Shown: positions 9,005 to 16,899 of the stretch, one piece after another
Layout of the letters: the number at the start of each line of letters is the position of its first letter
Position numbering within the stretch: the first letter of the stretch is position 1
NCBI GenBank assembly: GCA_023409975.1
Contig: JAEYQO010000003.1
Coordinates: 1 to 31,374, forward strand
Origin: Bacteroidota bacterium
Lineage (GTDB): Bacteria > Bacteroidota > Bacteroidia > Chitinophagales > Chitinophagaceae
Length of the DNA: 31,374 bases
Reading direction: 5' to 3'
Program-made: the position numbers and the translations under genes
Notes under the pieces: model-generated
What the model saw: the letters and a program-made list of their open reading frames with translations, nothing else
Told to the model about the DNA's origin: nothing
Databases searched by the model: none

Positions 9005-10096
9005 TTATTTGCCAGGGATGGTTACCCTAAATTCGGTACCCTCGCCTAATTGTGAAGTTACTTTAATATCCCCATTCAATTTCCTTAAAGCATCTTTCAC
9101 GTTATACAGTCCAAATCCTGATCCAGTACTCTCAGACGTAGCGCGATAGAACATATTGAATATGTCGCTTATACTACCTGAATCTATACCTATCCCATTA
9201 TCCTTAACTACAATCGAGGCGATGCCTTTCTGAACTTTGATATCAAGATCTACAAATTTATCAGACTTGTTCTTTTGTTGATACTTAAATGCATTCGATA
9301 ACAAGTTATTAAGGACAATTTTCAGACAGGCGTCATCAGACCTGAAAACTTCTTCCTGTTCAAGATGAATCCTGAAGTCCGTTTGATTAATCATCGATCC
9401 AACCTGATACATTTCCTTAAGTTCCTGGATAAGTTTATTGAAATCAACCTCGCGAATCTCCAGTTCACCTCTTTTTAAGTTGTAGTATTCGTGCATGTTT
9501 CTGATGAAAGCCTCGACACTCTGAGCCGACTTTTCCATCATCTCAAGCATCAATTTTACTTCCTCCAGTGAATCCGCAGACTTAGCTAATTCGATAGCGC
9601 CGATAATGCTGACAATCGGCCCCCGCATGTCGTGCGTGACACTATAGGCAAACTTGTCCAATTCATCATACGCGCGCTGAAGTTCTGCATTCCTGATATT
9701 CAGCATCGAATTGGTCATGTAGTACTTGTAACCTTCTTCGATAGCAGATCGAATATCTGTCTCCTGCCAGGGCTTAGGGATATAGCGGTAGATATGCCCC
9801 CGGTTAATCGCATTGATTACAGATTCGATATCTGTATAACCGGTGAGCAGCATTCTTACCGGAGCCGGATTCTTCTGGGTGATTTCCTCAAAAAACTGTA
9901 CACCCGTTTTATTAGGCATTCTCTGGTCACAGAGAATGACAGTTATGTCAGGATTCTTTTCGAGGATTTCTACCCCTTCATCGGCGGAACCGGCAAGTAG
10001 AACATTATAATCTAACCGGAAGGTTGCTTTGAAACCCACCAGATTGTTCTGCTCGTCATCGATATATAATACTTTGATTTTTTCAGACTTACTCAC
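9005..10096 (-). CDS. Hybrid: N-terminal receiver fused to histidine kinase
   Basis: 363 residues with an N-terminal REC domain and a C-terminal kinase; no membrane segment, so cytoplasmic. The REC residues are D13/D14, phospho-acceptor D57 (ILCDQRMPNKTG), T85 and K108 (IPKPW). A helical linker (about 125-145) leads to the HisKA H-box with H155 (FAYSVTHDMRGPIVSIIG). The ATPase domain follows: N-box LNNLLSNAFKYQQKN (262-276), G1 DNGIGID (299-305) and G2 GSGFGLYNV (325-333). The start is a GTG at 10096; no in-frame ATG lies upstream. It sits 17 bases after the 7TMR kinase and 5 bases before the REC gene. The receiver-first order suggests it is a relay kinase controlled by an upstream kinase. 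Its receiver closely matches the divergent gene at 15446. Confidence 0.94.
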   Translation of the reverse strand: MSKSEKIKVLYIDDEQNNLVGFKATFRLDYNVLLAGSADEGVEILEKNPDITVILCDQRMPNKTGVQFFEEITQKNPAPVRMLLTGYTDIESVINAINRGHIYRYIPKPWQETDIRSAIEEGYKYYMTNSMLNIRNAELQRAYDELDKFAYSVTHDMRGPIVSIIGAIELAKSADSLEEVKLMLEMMEKSAQSVEAFIRNMHEYYNLKRGELEIREVDFNKLIQELKEMYQVGSMINQTDFRIHLEQEEVFRSDDACLKIVLNNLLSNAFKYQQKNKSDKFVDLDIKVQKGIASIVVKDNGIGIDSGSISDIFNMFYRATSESTGSGFGLYNVKDALRKLNGDIKVTSQLGEGTEFRVTIPGK

Positions 10097-10113
10097 CGCA
10101 AGAAATTTTGAGT

Positions 10114-12300
10114 TTAAGATTGATTGATCGGCAGAGAAATAATAAACTCAGTTCCTTCACCCAGCTCCGAATTGATCTGTATTTGTCCATTGTGCTTCTT
10201 CACCGTGTTGTAGGCTATAGACATACCCAAACCTGTCCCTTCGCCCACATCCTTCGTGGTAAAAAAGGGCTCGAACAATTTTCGCCGTGTCGTCTCATCC
10301 ATTCCGGTTCCATTATCCGAAATGCTTATATAGACGTGATTCTCATCATTCCACGTTTTCAGAGAGAGTTTACCTCCCGTTTCTCCATTCCATCTCTTAT
10401 GAATTGCATGAATTGCATTCGACATAATATTCAGGAAAACCTGATTTAGTTTTCCTGGATAACACTCTACCATCGGGATCCCTGAATAATTCTTCTCTAC
10501 TTCTATCACACTGTTAAGTAGATGATTCACTATTACCAGACTTGAACTCAGTCCTTCATTGATGTCAGCCTTTTTCAAATCATCTTCATCAAGCCTCGAA
10601 AACACGCGGAGCCCTTTCACTATTTCTGCTGTTCTGGACGCTCCTTCACTGATTCCTTTGAGCAGATAGTCGATTTCTGTCTTCAGGTATTCATAATCCA
10701 GTTCATTTTTCAAAGATTCGATCTTTTCTCTTCGCTCTTCATCTGCAACACCATTTATTGTCAGCTCTTCAATTTCCTGAATAATATCCATCAAGATAGC
10801 AATATCCCTACGCAGTGGGTTCACATTTGAAGTAACAAAGTTGATCGGATTATTGATCTCGTGTGCTATACCAGCGGTTAATTGTCCAAGAGAAGCCATT
10901 TTTTCTGACTCTACGAGCTGCGTCTCTTTTTCCTTCAGATCGTCAAGGGTCTTCGCCAATTCGACGTTAGATGCTTCTAGCTCTATAGTTCTCTCCTTAA
11001 CCTTCGATTCCAGAATGATATTCTGTTCCCTTGTGATACGTTCGTTCTCTTCAAGCACTTTTAAGGCCTGAGCCTGGGATACTTCTTTTTCCCGTGTAAG
11101 CACATTGATCCTGTCCGCAAGTGCAATTGAAAGGAGAACAACTTCGATTGCAGACCCCAGTTGTATAGAGGAGACCGTAAAAAGATTGTACGGAACAATG
11201 TTATAGTCTTTCAATACAAAAACGACGATACCCACCAAAAAGATGGTCCAGGAAATCAAAAAGAATGTAGCAGGTCGATATTTAAACTTAATGCGAATAT
11301 GCGCGGCAAGACCAATCATGAAAAGGGCCAGCGGTAGCGCATTGATATTTAGCAGACTGTAACTTGTAGCTTTATCGCCGAAAATCGCGTTTATAAGGGT
11401 GAATAGGTAGGAGGCTATAAACACGAGAAATACCTTATCTGACCAGGCGGTCAAACTGTTTGTCATCAGGAAGTCCCTTATGAACAGTATGGATGTAAAC
11501 GCTGTAAGTGTAGGGAAAAGAAACAGACCAAACTTTTCAATCTCCGGGTAGTCCGGCCATAGATACTTGAAGCCAAATCCGGTTACATTAACCTGGACAA
11601 GTGTAACAGAAAGAATGTAAAGAATATAAAAGAGATAACTGCGGTCGCGGACACTAAGGAAAATGAACAGATTGTAGAAGAACATTACGAACATGATCCC
11701 GAAATACAGACCACTCAGTAGGCTTTTGTCCAGATCAGCAAACCTTGCGCCTTCCTTGGAACCGACTCTCACCGGTATCAGTAGTTGAGTATAACTTTTT
11801 ACCCGAACAAAATATGTTGCCGTTGTTCCAGGAGTCTGAACTAATTCAAACTCTGAATTGGTGTTATGAATTTCGCGGGAATCAAAACGCTCATTTTTCG
11901 AGATCTCTCTCCTTTTATAGTTTCCTTCCGAGTCGGGTGCAAAAACTGCTACAGTTGTTAGGAGTGGGTTATCAATTTCCAGGATAAATCTTGATTGATT
12001 TGATGCATTGAAGATGTTTAGCTTTAGCCAAATGCTTGCGTCACTAGAGCCGAAATTCAGAACCGGTGCGTCTGATAGCGAGAATTTCTGATTCCGGATA
12101 TCTTTAAATTGCACCTCATTAGTGGGGTCCTGGAAATAAAGGACATTTTTAGTAACGAGTTCGTAGGAATCCTTTCCTTTGAAACTTATTAAAGGTTCAC
12201 TTACATGCTGTGAGAAGCAAGTGAAAGAAGAAAGAAGGATTAGTGGTAGAAAAAGGCATCGGTGGAGTTTACAATATTTGAAGTTGTACCTAAGAAACAT
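10114..12300 (-). CDS. 7TMR-DISM sensor histidine kinase
   Basis: 728 residues. After a signal peptide (about 1-30, ending TCFS) an extracytoplasmic 7TMR-DISM extracellular-type domain covers about 40-185 (SIWLKLNIFNASNQSRFILE; ATYFVRVKSYTQLLIPV), the class proposed to bind carbohydrates or other small ligands. Seven membrane helices follow (about 193-400), beginning with GLYFGIMFVMFFYNLFIFLS, the typical 7TMR-DISM entry. A coiled coil (about 403-465) joins the kinase: H-box MASLGQLTAGIAHEINNPIN with H480, N-box NQVFLNIMSNAIHAI (N624, N628), DNGTGMD (662-668), and GEGTGLGM (686-693). There is no receiver in this protein, so its phosphate must go to a partner, most simply the REC domains encoded directly downstream. 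Its ATG lies inside the end of the acyltransferase gene (11-base overlap), which suggests translational coupling and a shared job. Confidence 0.95.
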   Translation of the reverse strand: MFLRYNFKYCKLHRCLFLPLILLSSFTCFSQHVSEPLISFKGKDSYELVTKNVLYFQDPTNEVQFKDIRNQKFSLSDAPVLNFGSSDASIWLKLNIFNASNQSRFILEIDNPLLTTVAVFAPDSEGNYKRREISKNERFDSREIHNTNSEFELVQTPGTTATYFVRVKSYTQLLIPVRVGSKEGARFADLDKSLLSGLYFGIMFVMFFYNLFIFLSVRDRSYLFYILYILSVTLVQVNVTGFGFKYLWPDYPEIEKFGLFLFPTLTAFTSILFIRDFLMTNSLTAWSDKVFLVFIASYLFTLINAIFGDKATSYSLLNINALPLALFMIGLAAHIRIKFKYRPATFFLISWTIFLVGIVVFVLKDYNIVPYNLFTVSSIQLGSAIEVVLLSIALADRINVLTREKEVSQAQALKVLEENERITREQNIILESKVKERTIELEASNVELAKTLDDLKEKETQLVESEKMASLGQLTAGIAHEINNPINFVTSNVNPLRRDIAILMDIIQEIEELTINGVADEERREKIESLKNELDYEYLKTEIDYLLKGISEGASRTAEIVKGLRVFSRLDEDDLKKADINEGLSSSLVIVNHLLNSVIEVEKNYSGIPMVECYPGKLNQVFLNIMSNAIHAIHKRWNGETGGKLSLKTWNDENHVYISISDNGTGMDETTRRKLFEPFFTTKDVGEGTGLGMSIAYNTVKKHNGQIQINSELGEGTEFIISLPINQS

Positions 12301-13000
12301 TGTGACCTTTCAGTTTTGGAAGGGAAATATTGTATGCAAGCTCGGTTATTCCTTTGGAGCCATGCACAGTTACTGTACTGTTTCTGTTTTCAATAAATCG
12401 ATTAATCTCCTCCCGCACAACCGGGTCTGCCTGAGACAAAGTTTCAAGATCCTTCACAACAAGCGCTGTTGCAATAAGGTCCAGTTTAGGATAAATAAAT
12501 GTTCCTTTATCTCCTATCGAAGTCTCGATAACAAAGCCGGCACTCTGACAAAGCGATACAGTATAAGGTGCACATAGTACAAACATACTATCCATGCCCA
12601 TCACATTCGCCATTGCAACGCCGAGCTTTGTTAAAAGAAGGCTCACTCCTCTGCCCGCAATCGACTTAGAATTCCAAAGCCCACAGATCTCTCCCGTGAT
12701 TTTCCCATCTGCATAACCTGCTACAAGCGCATGAATACGCTTTTCAACTATTGACACCGCATCTTCTATCGGGAGTGGATTAATCCCATTTACAAGGTGG
12801 ATCCTTTCACCACCCACTACTTCAGAACCATCATCTGTTTCTACAATAGCTACATAAACATCAGGATTATAAAACCAGTCATTTCTGGACGATGTAACCT
12901 TCGTGATACCATAGTCCAGTAGGACATTAGCATGTCCCTGTGCAAAACGCTGGCATGACTCCAAGTCATCAATTGCTCTGAATGTCCTGATTCTTAGCAT
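12290..13000 (-). CDS. GNAT-fold acyltransferase resembling LuxI/FeeM-type acyl synthases
   Basis: 236 residues, no signal peptide. The first half looks like the N-terminal strands of acyl-homoserine-lactone or N-acyl amino acid synthases: W42, then YNPDVYVAIVETDDGSEVVG and GGERIHLVNG (63-72). The second half shows a GNAT acyl-CoA loop and helix: GEICGLWNSKSIAGRGVSLL (103-122, with GRG at 116-118), then FVLCAPYTVSLCQSAGFVIE (140-159), where CQSAGF matches the closing GNAT helix and strand. A C-terminal extension (about 175-236) is of unknown role. It overlaps the ThiF-nitroreductase gene by 7 bases upstream and the 7TMR kinase by 11 downstream. The GNAT fold is moderately sure by motif reading; the LuxI/FeeM likeness is an alignment by eye. 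The acyl donor and acceptor cannot be told. A plain N-acetyltransferase is the main alternative. Confidence 0.72.
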   Translation of the reverse strand: MLRIRTFRAIDDLESCQRFAQGHANVLLDYGITKVTSSRNDWFYNPDVYVAIVETDDGSEVVGGERIHLVNGINPLPIEDAVSIVEKRIHALVAGYADGKITGEICGLWNSKSIAGRGVSLLLTKLGVAMANVMGMDSMFVLCAPYTVSLCQSAGFVIETSIGDKGTFIYPKLDLIATALVVKDLETLSQADPVVREEINRFIENRNSTVTVHGSKGITELAYNISLPKLKGHNVS

Positions 13001-15294
13001 TCCAATTCAAAAAATATTTCCTGCTTTTCCTTTCTCAATGATTTCACCGGATTAGGTTCAGCAATGGCCACTTTCATTAGAAAGGCACCTACTTCATTAT
13101 CTTTTAATCCAAAAATTTCAGCAAATCTGGGATACATCGATCTGAGCTCACCCTGCGCAAAGCTATTCATACCGGCACCTTGCCCGTGAAACAACCTGGC
13201 GAAGAAAAACAGAGGAGAAAGCATAGGATGTACAGATACATCCCTCAGATTGATATGGATCCAGATTCTCTCCACAAGCCTACCTACCCTAAGTAGTTGC
13301 TCATGGGTAAGTTCCGGCACAGTAAACAATACCAGGGCAGAAGCTGCATCAACAGATTTAACGGACATCTTTTTAAATACGTTTCCAAGATTCCAGTCTG
13401 CCAGAAGGGAAATTGCCTCCCAATCACTTGCAACTTTAAAACCAGCAATTTCACTTGGGGTTAAATCTACTGAAGCGAGTTCGATCCCATCCTTAGAAGA
13501 CTCAGCTTGTTGTTTTGACCACCGAACTTCATGAAAGAATTCCCGGTGCCCCTCCTTTTGAAGCAACCTAATCCTATCACAAGCGGCGATCATCTCCCCT
13601 ATTTCTCTGAGATCATCAGCATTTTCAGTATGCAATAACCGAATTCCCTGGAATTCCCTAACAAAATATTGAAGTTCTTCAAGAAAAGCAATAGGAAGTG
13701 GGAGCCTTTGTCCCAGGTTTCTGTTCGTACATCTTTTGAAAATCCCATCTGCCAGTTCCAGAAGCCTTGGATCGGCTGACCCGGAAGTCTTTGAAAATCT
13801 GATAGATGCTACCAGTGAATGTTCCTTTTCTAATGGGAAATAATCAACATTGGCATCTAACTGCTGTTGTAAGGCTGCCAGTGAAATATTTTCAATTGCT
13901 GTACCCAGAGACATATGAGATCCCATTTGGTAATAATCACCCCATGAATAAGATCCCCTCTCATCGTGAAACACCAACAATCGGTTGTTACTCCAAACAA
14001 ACCGCCAGGGCTGGTTGTTTCCTGCGGAAGGTGCCTGTATGGCAGCTGCGATGATCGCATCTATCGTGGATGCCTCCAGGCTAACCGAGTTACCGGATTC
14101 AGGCAGAGAACATGAAATTTCCTTCATCTTACCGAGATCCAGGTTTCCGTAGGGATTAACTTCGGTCAGTTCTTCAGTGCTTTCTGACTCCTCCGAAATA
14201 AGTTCTTCAATATCAATATAGAATCTTCCCGATCCCCGGTATTCATCGAGGAGGATTCGTCTGCACACATCTGTGGTTATTGCACCTCCCAATACTACAG
14301 AACTGGCCAGCTGTGGCCAGGTATTTATCGATTGTTCTACCTCGATCATCGAAGCCTTCAATCTCTTTGATAATTGATCTGTACCGACGATCTTGAGGAT
14401 GTAAGGGATCTTCTGCTCATTGGTGAGTCCTTTAATGTTCTCTGGATTCAGGCCTTCAGCTAAACCATGCAAGATGGATCTGTCTGGTTCCAGATCGAAA
14501 CGCTCTATATCCACCATCCCCCTGTCATTAGTATCCATCACCACGGGAATTCCTAACTCCCTCGCTTTATACCGACTCTGGATCTTTACATCCAGGCCAT
14601 CACACACCTCAACCAGCAAATCAATCTTTCCTCCGCCAGTAAAGAAATCATCTATGTTTTCATTATGGATCCCGTCACTCCAGATACGTACTCTTAGATA
14701 TGGGTCAATTTCTGCGATCTCTCTTGCCGCGATTACTGTTTTATGCAGACCCAGATTCTGGACACCTGTCCTGATCCGGTTTAAATTGCTCAGTTCGGCT
14801 GTGTCAAAATCTGCCATTCTGATTTCACCACAGGTACGCTCCATGGCGAGCGTCAATGCAATGGATTGGCCAACTGAAAGACCAATGATCCCGATCTTTT
14901 TACTTCGTAACGTCTGTTGCTCTCTATCTGTGATTTTATATCGGTTCCTATTGGTTCTGATCTCAATAAATTCCTCCTGATCAAGGAGATGGATCAACTT
15001 TTTACTCCAGGGATAATACACCCATACGCCGTACTCAAAGCGGTCAGCGCCATCGAGATGCTTTTGAATCAAATGAGTATAGAGTTCTTCCGTCATTTTA
15101 AGCGAAGGATTTCTACTCTTGACCAATTCCCTCAATTGCCCTTCAAGCTGATCTATAACAATAATATCGTCTGTATCCTGCATCAGGGCTTCTAGAGCAG
15201 TATAATCGTCTGTACTTCCGATCCTATAAATGCGGGGACGATACTCCTGAGACAGTTCTGAAGCGTTGGTGAGTTTGAACCTAAGATTTTTCAT
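12994..15294 (-). CDS. ThiF/E1-like adenylation domain fused to nitroreductase-like domain (Rv1355c/MoeY type)
   Basis: 766 residues. Residues 1-125 form an N-terminal region of unknown fold. An E1/ThiF/MoeB Rossmann domain covers about 130-350. It has the nucleotide loop GIIGLSVGQSIA (135-146), the acidic/Arg segment ADFDTAELSNLNRIR (161-175, like the E1 'DxDxVexSNLnRQ') and VCDGLD with D232. No CxxC zinc pairs are seen and no clear catalytic Cys. The second half (about 405-700) resembles FMN-binding nitroreductases, especially the Acg type: AAAIQAPSAGNNQPWRF (416-432), MGSHMSLGTAIENISLAAL (457-475) and FKRCTNRNLGQRLPLP (519-534). The same two-domain fusion is known as the Rv1355c (MoeY) family of mycobacteria, whose function is unproven. 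It is the first gene of the operon, overlapping the acyltransferase by 7 bases. A role in making or activating a small molecule is inference. Confidence 0.85.
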   Translation of the reverse strand: MKNLRFKLTNASELSQEYRPRIYRIGSTDDYTALEALMQDTDDIIVIDQLEGQLRELVKSRNPSLKMTEELYTHLIQKHLDGADRFEYGVWVYYPWSKKLIHLLDQEEFIEIRTNRNRYKITDREQQTLRSKKIGIIGLSVGQSIALTLAMERTCGEIRMADFDTAELSNLNRIRTGVQNLGLHKTVIAAREIAEIDPYLRVRIWSDGIHNENIDDFFTGGGKIDLLVEVCDGLDVKIQSRYKARELGIPVVMDTNDRGMVDIERFDLEPDRSILHGLAEGLNPENIKGLTNEQKIPYILKIVGTDQLSKRLKASMIEVEQSINTWPQLASSVVLGGAITTDVCRRILLDEYRGSGRFYIDIEELISEESESTEELTEVNPYGNLDLGKMKEISCSLPESGNSVSLEASTIDAIIAAAIQAPSAGNNQPWRFVWSNNRLLVFHDERGSYSWGDYYQMGSHMSLGTAIENISLAALQQQLDANVDYFPLEKEHSLVASIRFSKTSGSADPRLLELADGIFKRCTNRNLGQRLPLPIAFLEELQYFVREFQGIRLLHTENADDLREIGEMIAACDRIRLLQKEGHREFFHEVRWSKQQAESSKDGIELASVDLTPSEIAGFKVASDWEAISLLADWNLGNVFKKMSVKSVDAASALVLFTVPELTHEQLLRVGRLVERIWIHINLRDVSVHPMLSPLFFFARLFHGQGAGMNSFAQGELRSMYPRFAEIFGLKDNEVGAFLMKVAIAEPNPVKSLRKEKQEIFFELEC

Positions 15295-15354
15295 AGCCAG
15301 AAAGACTTATCTATTTACCGCCTACTGATGGCGCTATAAATCGAAACGAAAATT

Positions 15355-15362
15355 TATATTTG
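15355..15362 (+). promoter_or_regulatory. Possible -7 element for the divergent REC gene
   Basis: TATATTTG matches TAnnTTTG exactly and lies 84 bases before the ATG at 15446. No convincing TTTG is found 18-22 bases upstream, so confidence is low. The 151-base gap 15295-15445 must also hold the promoter of the leftward operon; the best match there, minus-strand TAAATTTT, is poor. Confidence 0.35.
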
Positions 15363-15445
15363 CTCCCTTACAGAAAATTTTCGGTGCAAAATGACTAATT
15401 TGCATAAAACACCTGTGACGAAAATACTGTTAATTGATTCAATAA

Positions 15446-15910
15446 ATGTCAGATACAAAAATAAATATACTTTATGTGGACGATGAGATGAACAACCTTG
15501 TCTCATTCAAAGCAACGTTCCGTGTGAAGTATAATGTTTTCACCGCCATCAGTGGTGAAGAAGCGATTAGACTATTGGATGAAAATGATATTCAGGTCAT
15601 CATCACGGATCAAAGGATGCCAGGAATGACAGGTGTTGAATTTCTTGAATCAATACTTGAGAGACATCCCGAACCCATGCGTATTCTATTGACAGGCTAC
15701 GCCGACCTTAACGCTGTGATCGACGCAGTAAATAAAGGAAAGATATTTCACTACCTGAGCAAACCCTGGAATGAACAGGAACTTGACGATACGATTCAAA
15801 AAGCATTAAGTATTTACGAAAGAAGAAAAGAGGAACAGGAGATTACAGAAAAGTTGTCGGTGTCCAATGATCAACTGGAGTTCCTCCTTCGTCAAAAGTT
15901 ATTATCCTGA
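15446..15910 (+). CDS. Response regulator (REC plus coiled-coil tail), paralogue of the hybrid's receiver
   Basis: 154 residues. A receiver domain with acidic pair D12/D13, phospho-acceptor D55 (VIITDQRMPGMTG), T83 (ILLTGYADLNAV) and K106 (LSKPW) is followed by a charged coiled-coil-like tail (about 122-154, ERRKEEQEITEKLSVSNDQL). The tail ends at the TGA with no output domain. The receiver is nearly the same family as residues 1-125 of the REC-kinase at 9005-10096 (DDE-NNLV-FKATFR-YNV; CDQRMP/TDQRMP; LLTGY; KPW), so it probably arose by duplication. It is divergent from the ThiF-nitroreductase gene and likely serves the same pathway. A kinase could dock on the coiled coil. Its stop directly abuts that of the convergent DUF922 gene. 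Confidence 0.93.
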   Translation: MSDTKINILYVDDEMNNLVSFKATFRVKYNVFTAISGEEAIRLLDENDIQVIITDQRMPGMTGVEFLESILERHPEPMRILLTGYADLNAVIDAVNKGKIFHYLSKPWNEQELDDTIQKALSIYERRKEEQEITEKLSVSNDQLEFLLRQKLLS

Positions 15911-16783
15911 TTACCTCAGGGCGAGTTGAATGGCTTCTTCCGAGCTCCAGTTTTGCGTTTCCACTAACTCCCGAGCTATAATCTGCTCCCATTTTTTTTG
16001 CCCGGCCAGGTTAACGCCGTGTTCCGTCTCCCGCTCATAATCTGCCTGACGTTCCTTGTACTCTTTCTGTACCTCAGCATAAATTGCCCTCAAGACAGGT
16101 TTCAAGGTCTGGACTGAAATTGAAACGTTATGTAAGCGTTTACGAAGCATCCTTGTGTACAATTCACAAAGGTCAAAATGTCCCTGTTCATGAGCCAGCA
16201 CATGATCATTCATTTCTTCAGGTCTACCCCACGACTTATTGGCATAGAAAGTATTATAAACTTTCACCCGAAGCTTATCACTTGAGGTGGTGATGGAACT
16301 GGTCTCGAAACCGATTCCACAGAATGTCGCAGCGGCAGTTATCTCTTCCGCATCGAACGGAATAGGTCCTCTAAAATCGTCCCAGGTTAACTTTCGGTCT
16401 ATTCGCCAAGGCATTTCCGTCTCTAAAGGTTTGACATCCTCAACGTGATAAAGCGTAGCAACGATACGATCCGAAGTATTTACTTTAGATCTTTTAATTC
16501 TTTCATTGATTTTCACAACATTAGCATCAGAATCAATAGCCTCTTTACGCGCTTTATCCAGCAGTTCCTGGTAAGACCAATCCTGATGCTCGCCACCACC
16601 TAAAACGATATTTCTTATCGGTTTGGCGGAAACCGGTAAATGGGTATCTGATTGAACAACAATAACTTTTGAGATATCACCTGATCTTTCACGATCCGAA
16701 GCGCTCACATTAAACGAACATAGTATAAGCAGGCAGGAGAAGAATAAAGTTATGCCTGTCCTCTTCAAATTCAACTCTCTCAT
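15911..16783 (-). CDS. Secreted DUF922-type zinc metalloprotease, predicted
   Basis: 290 residues. A signal peptide covers about 1-28 (hydrophobic ITLFFSCLLILCSFN, then VSA-SD). The region 38-115 resembles small envelope 'YQELLDKARKEA...DANVVKIN' domains. The C-terminal domain begins RKLTWDDFRGPIPFDAEEIT (130-149), the usual opening of DUF922, predicted secreted zinc proteases. It carries HVLAHEQGHFDLCELY, with the zinc-site HEQGH at 198-202 and E199 as the likely catalytic base. The distal YERETEHG (249-256) may give the third ligand, as family members have a similarly placed HG/Q-W segment. It is therefore probably periplasmic or outer-membrane exposed. It diverges from the aminotransferase across about 116 bases and meets the REC gene stop to stop. 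Confidence 0.82.
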   Translation of the reverse strand: MRELNLKRTGITLFFSCLLILCSFNVSASDRERSGDISKVIVVQSDTHLPVSAKPIRNIVLGGGEHQDWSYQELLDKARKEAIDSDANVVKINERIKRSKVNTSDRIVATLYHVEDVKPLETEMPWRIDRKLTWDDFRGPIPFDAEEITAAATFCGIGFETSSITTSSDKLRVKVYNTFYANKSWGRPEEMNDHVLAHEQGHFDLCELYTRMLRKRLHNVSISVQTLKPVLRAIYAEVQKEYKERQADYERETEHGVNLAGQKKWEQIIARELVETQNWSSEEAIQLALR

Positions 16784-16887
16784 TAAGTATAACTGGGTTT
16801 CTATAAAGTTACTGATAAAATCAAATAATCAGAAATCAGATTCAAGTAAAAACCTTATAGTAGTGTTAAGAACCCAAACCTGCTGCC

Positions 16888-16895
16888 TAACTTTG
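16888..16895 (+). promoter_or_regulatory. Possible -7 element just before the aminotransferase start
   Basis: TAACTTTG is an exact TAnnTTTG match ending only 4 bases before the ATG at 16900, and no TTTG lies at the right distance upstream. If real, the transcript would begin at or next to the start codon (leaderless). It may be chance. Confidence 0.25.
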
Positions 16896-16899
16896 TTAG

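Noticed and set aside
9632..10000. 122-codon rightward frame opposite the REC-kinase hybrid
   Set aside because: Composition looks like a shadow of the kinase on the other strand; no domain is seen.
14420..14980. 186-codon rightward frame inside the ThiF-nitroreductase gene
   Set aside because: Ser/Ile-rich shadow translation opposite a gene with clear E1 motifs; no start signal or domain.
12994..15294. Plain thiamine (ThiF) or molybdopterin (MoeB) enzyme
   Set aside because: No zinc CxxC pairs, no ThiS/MoaD partner, an extra nitroreductase half and a signalling operon context.
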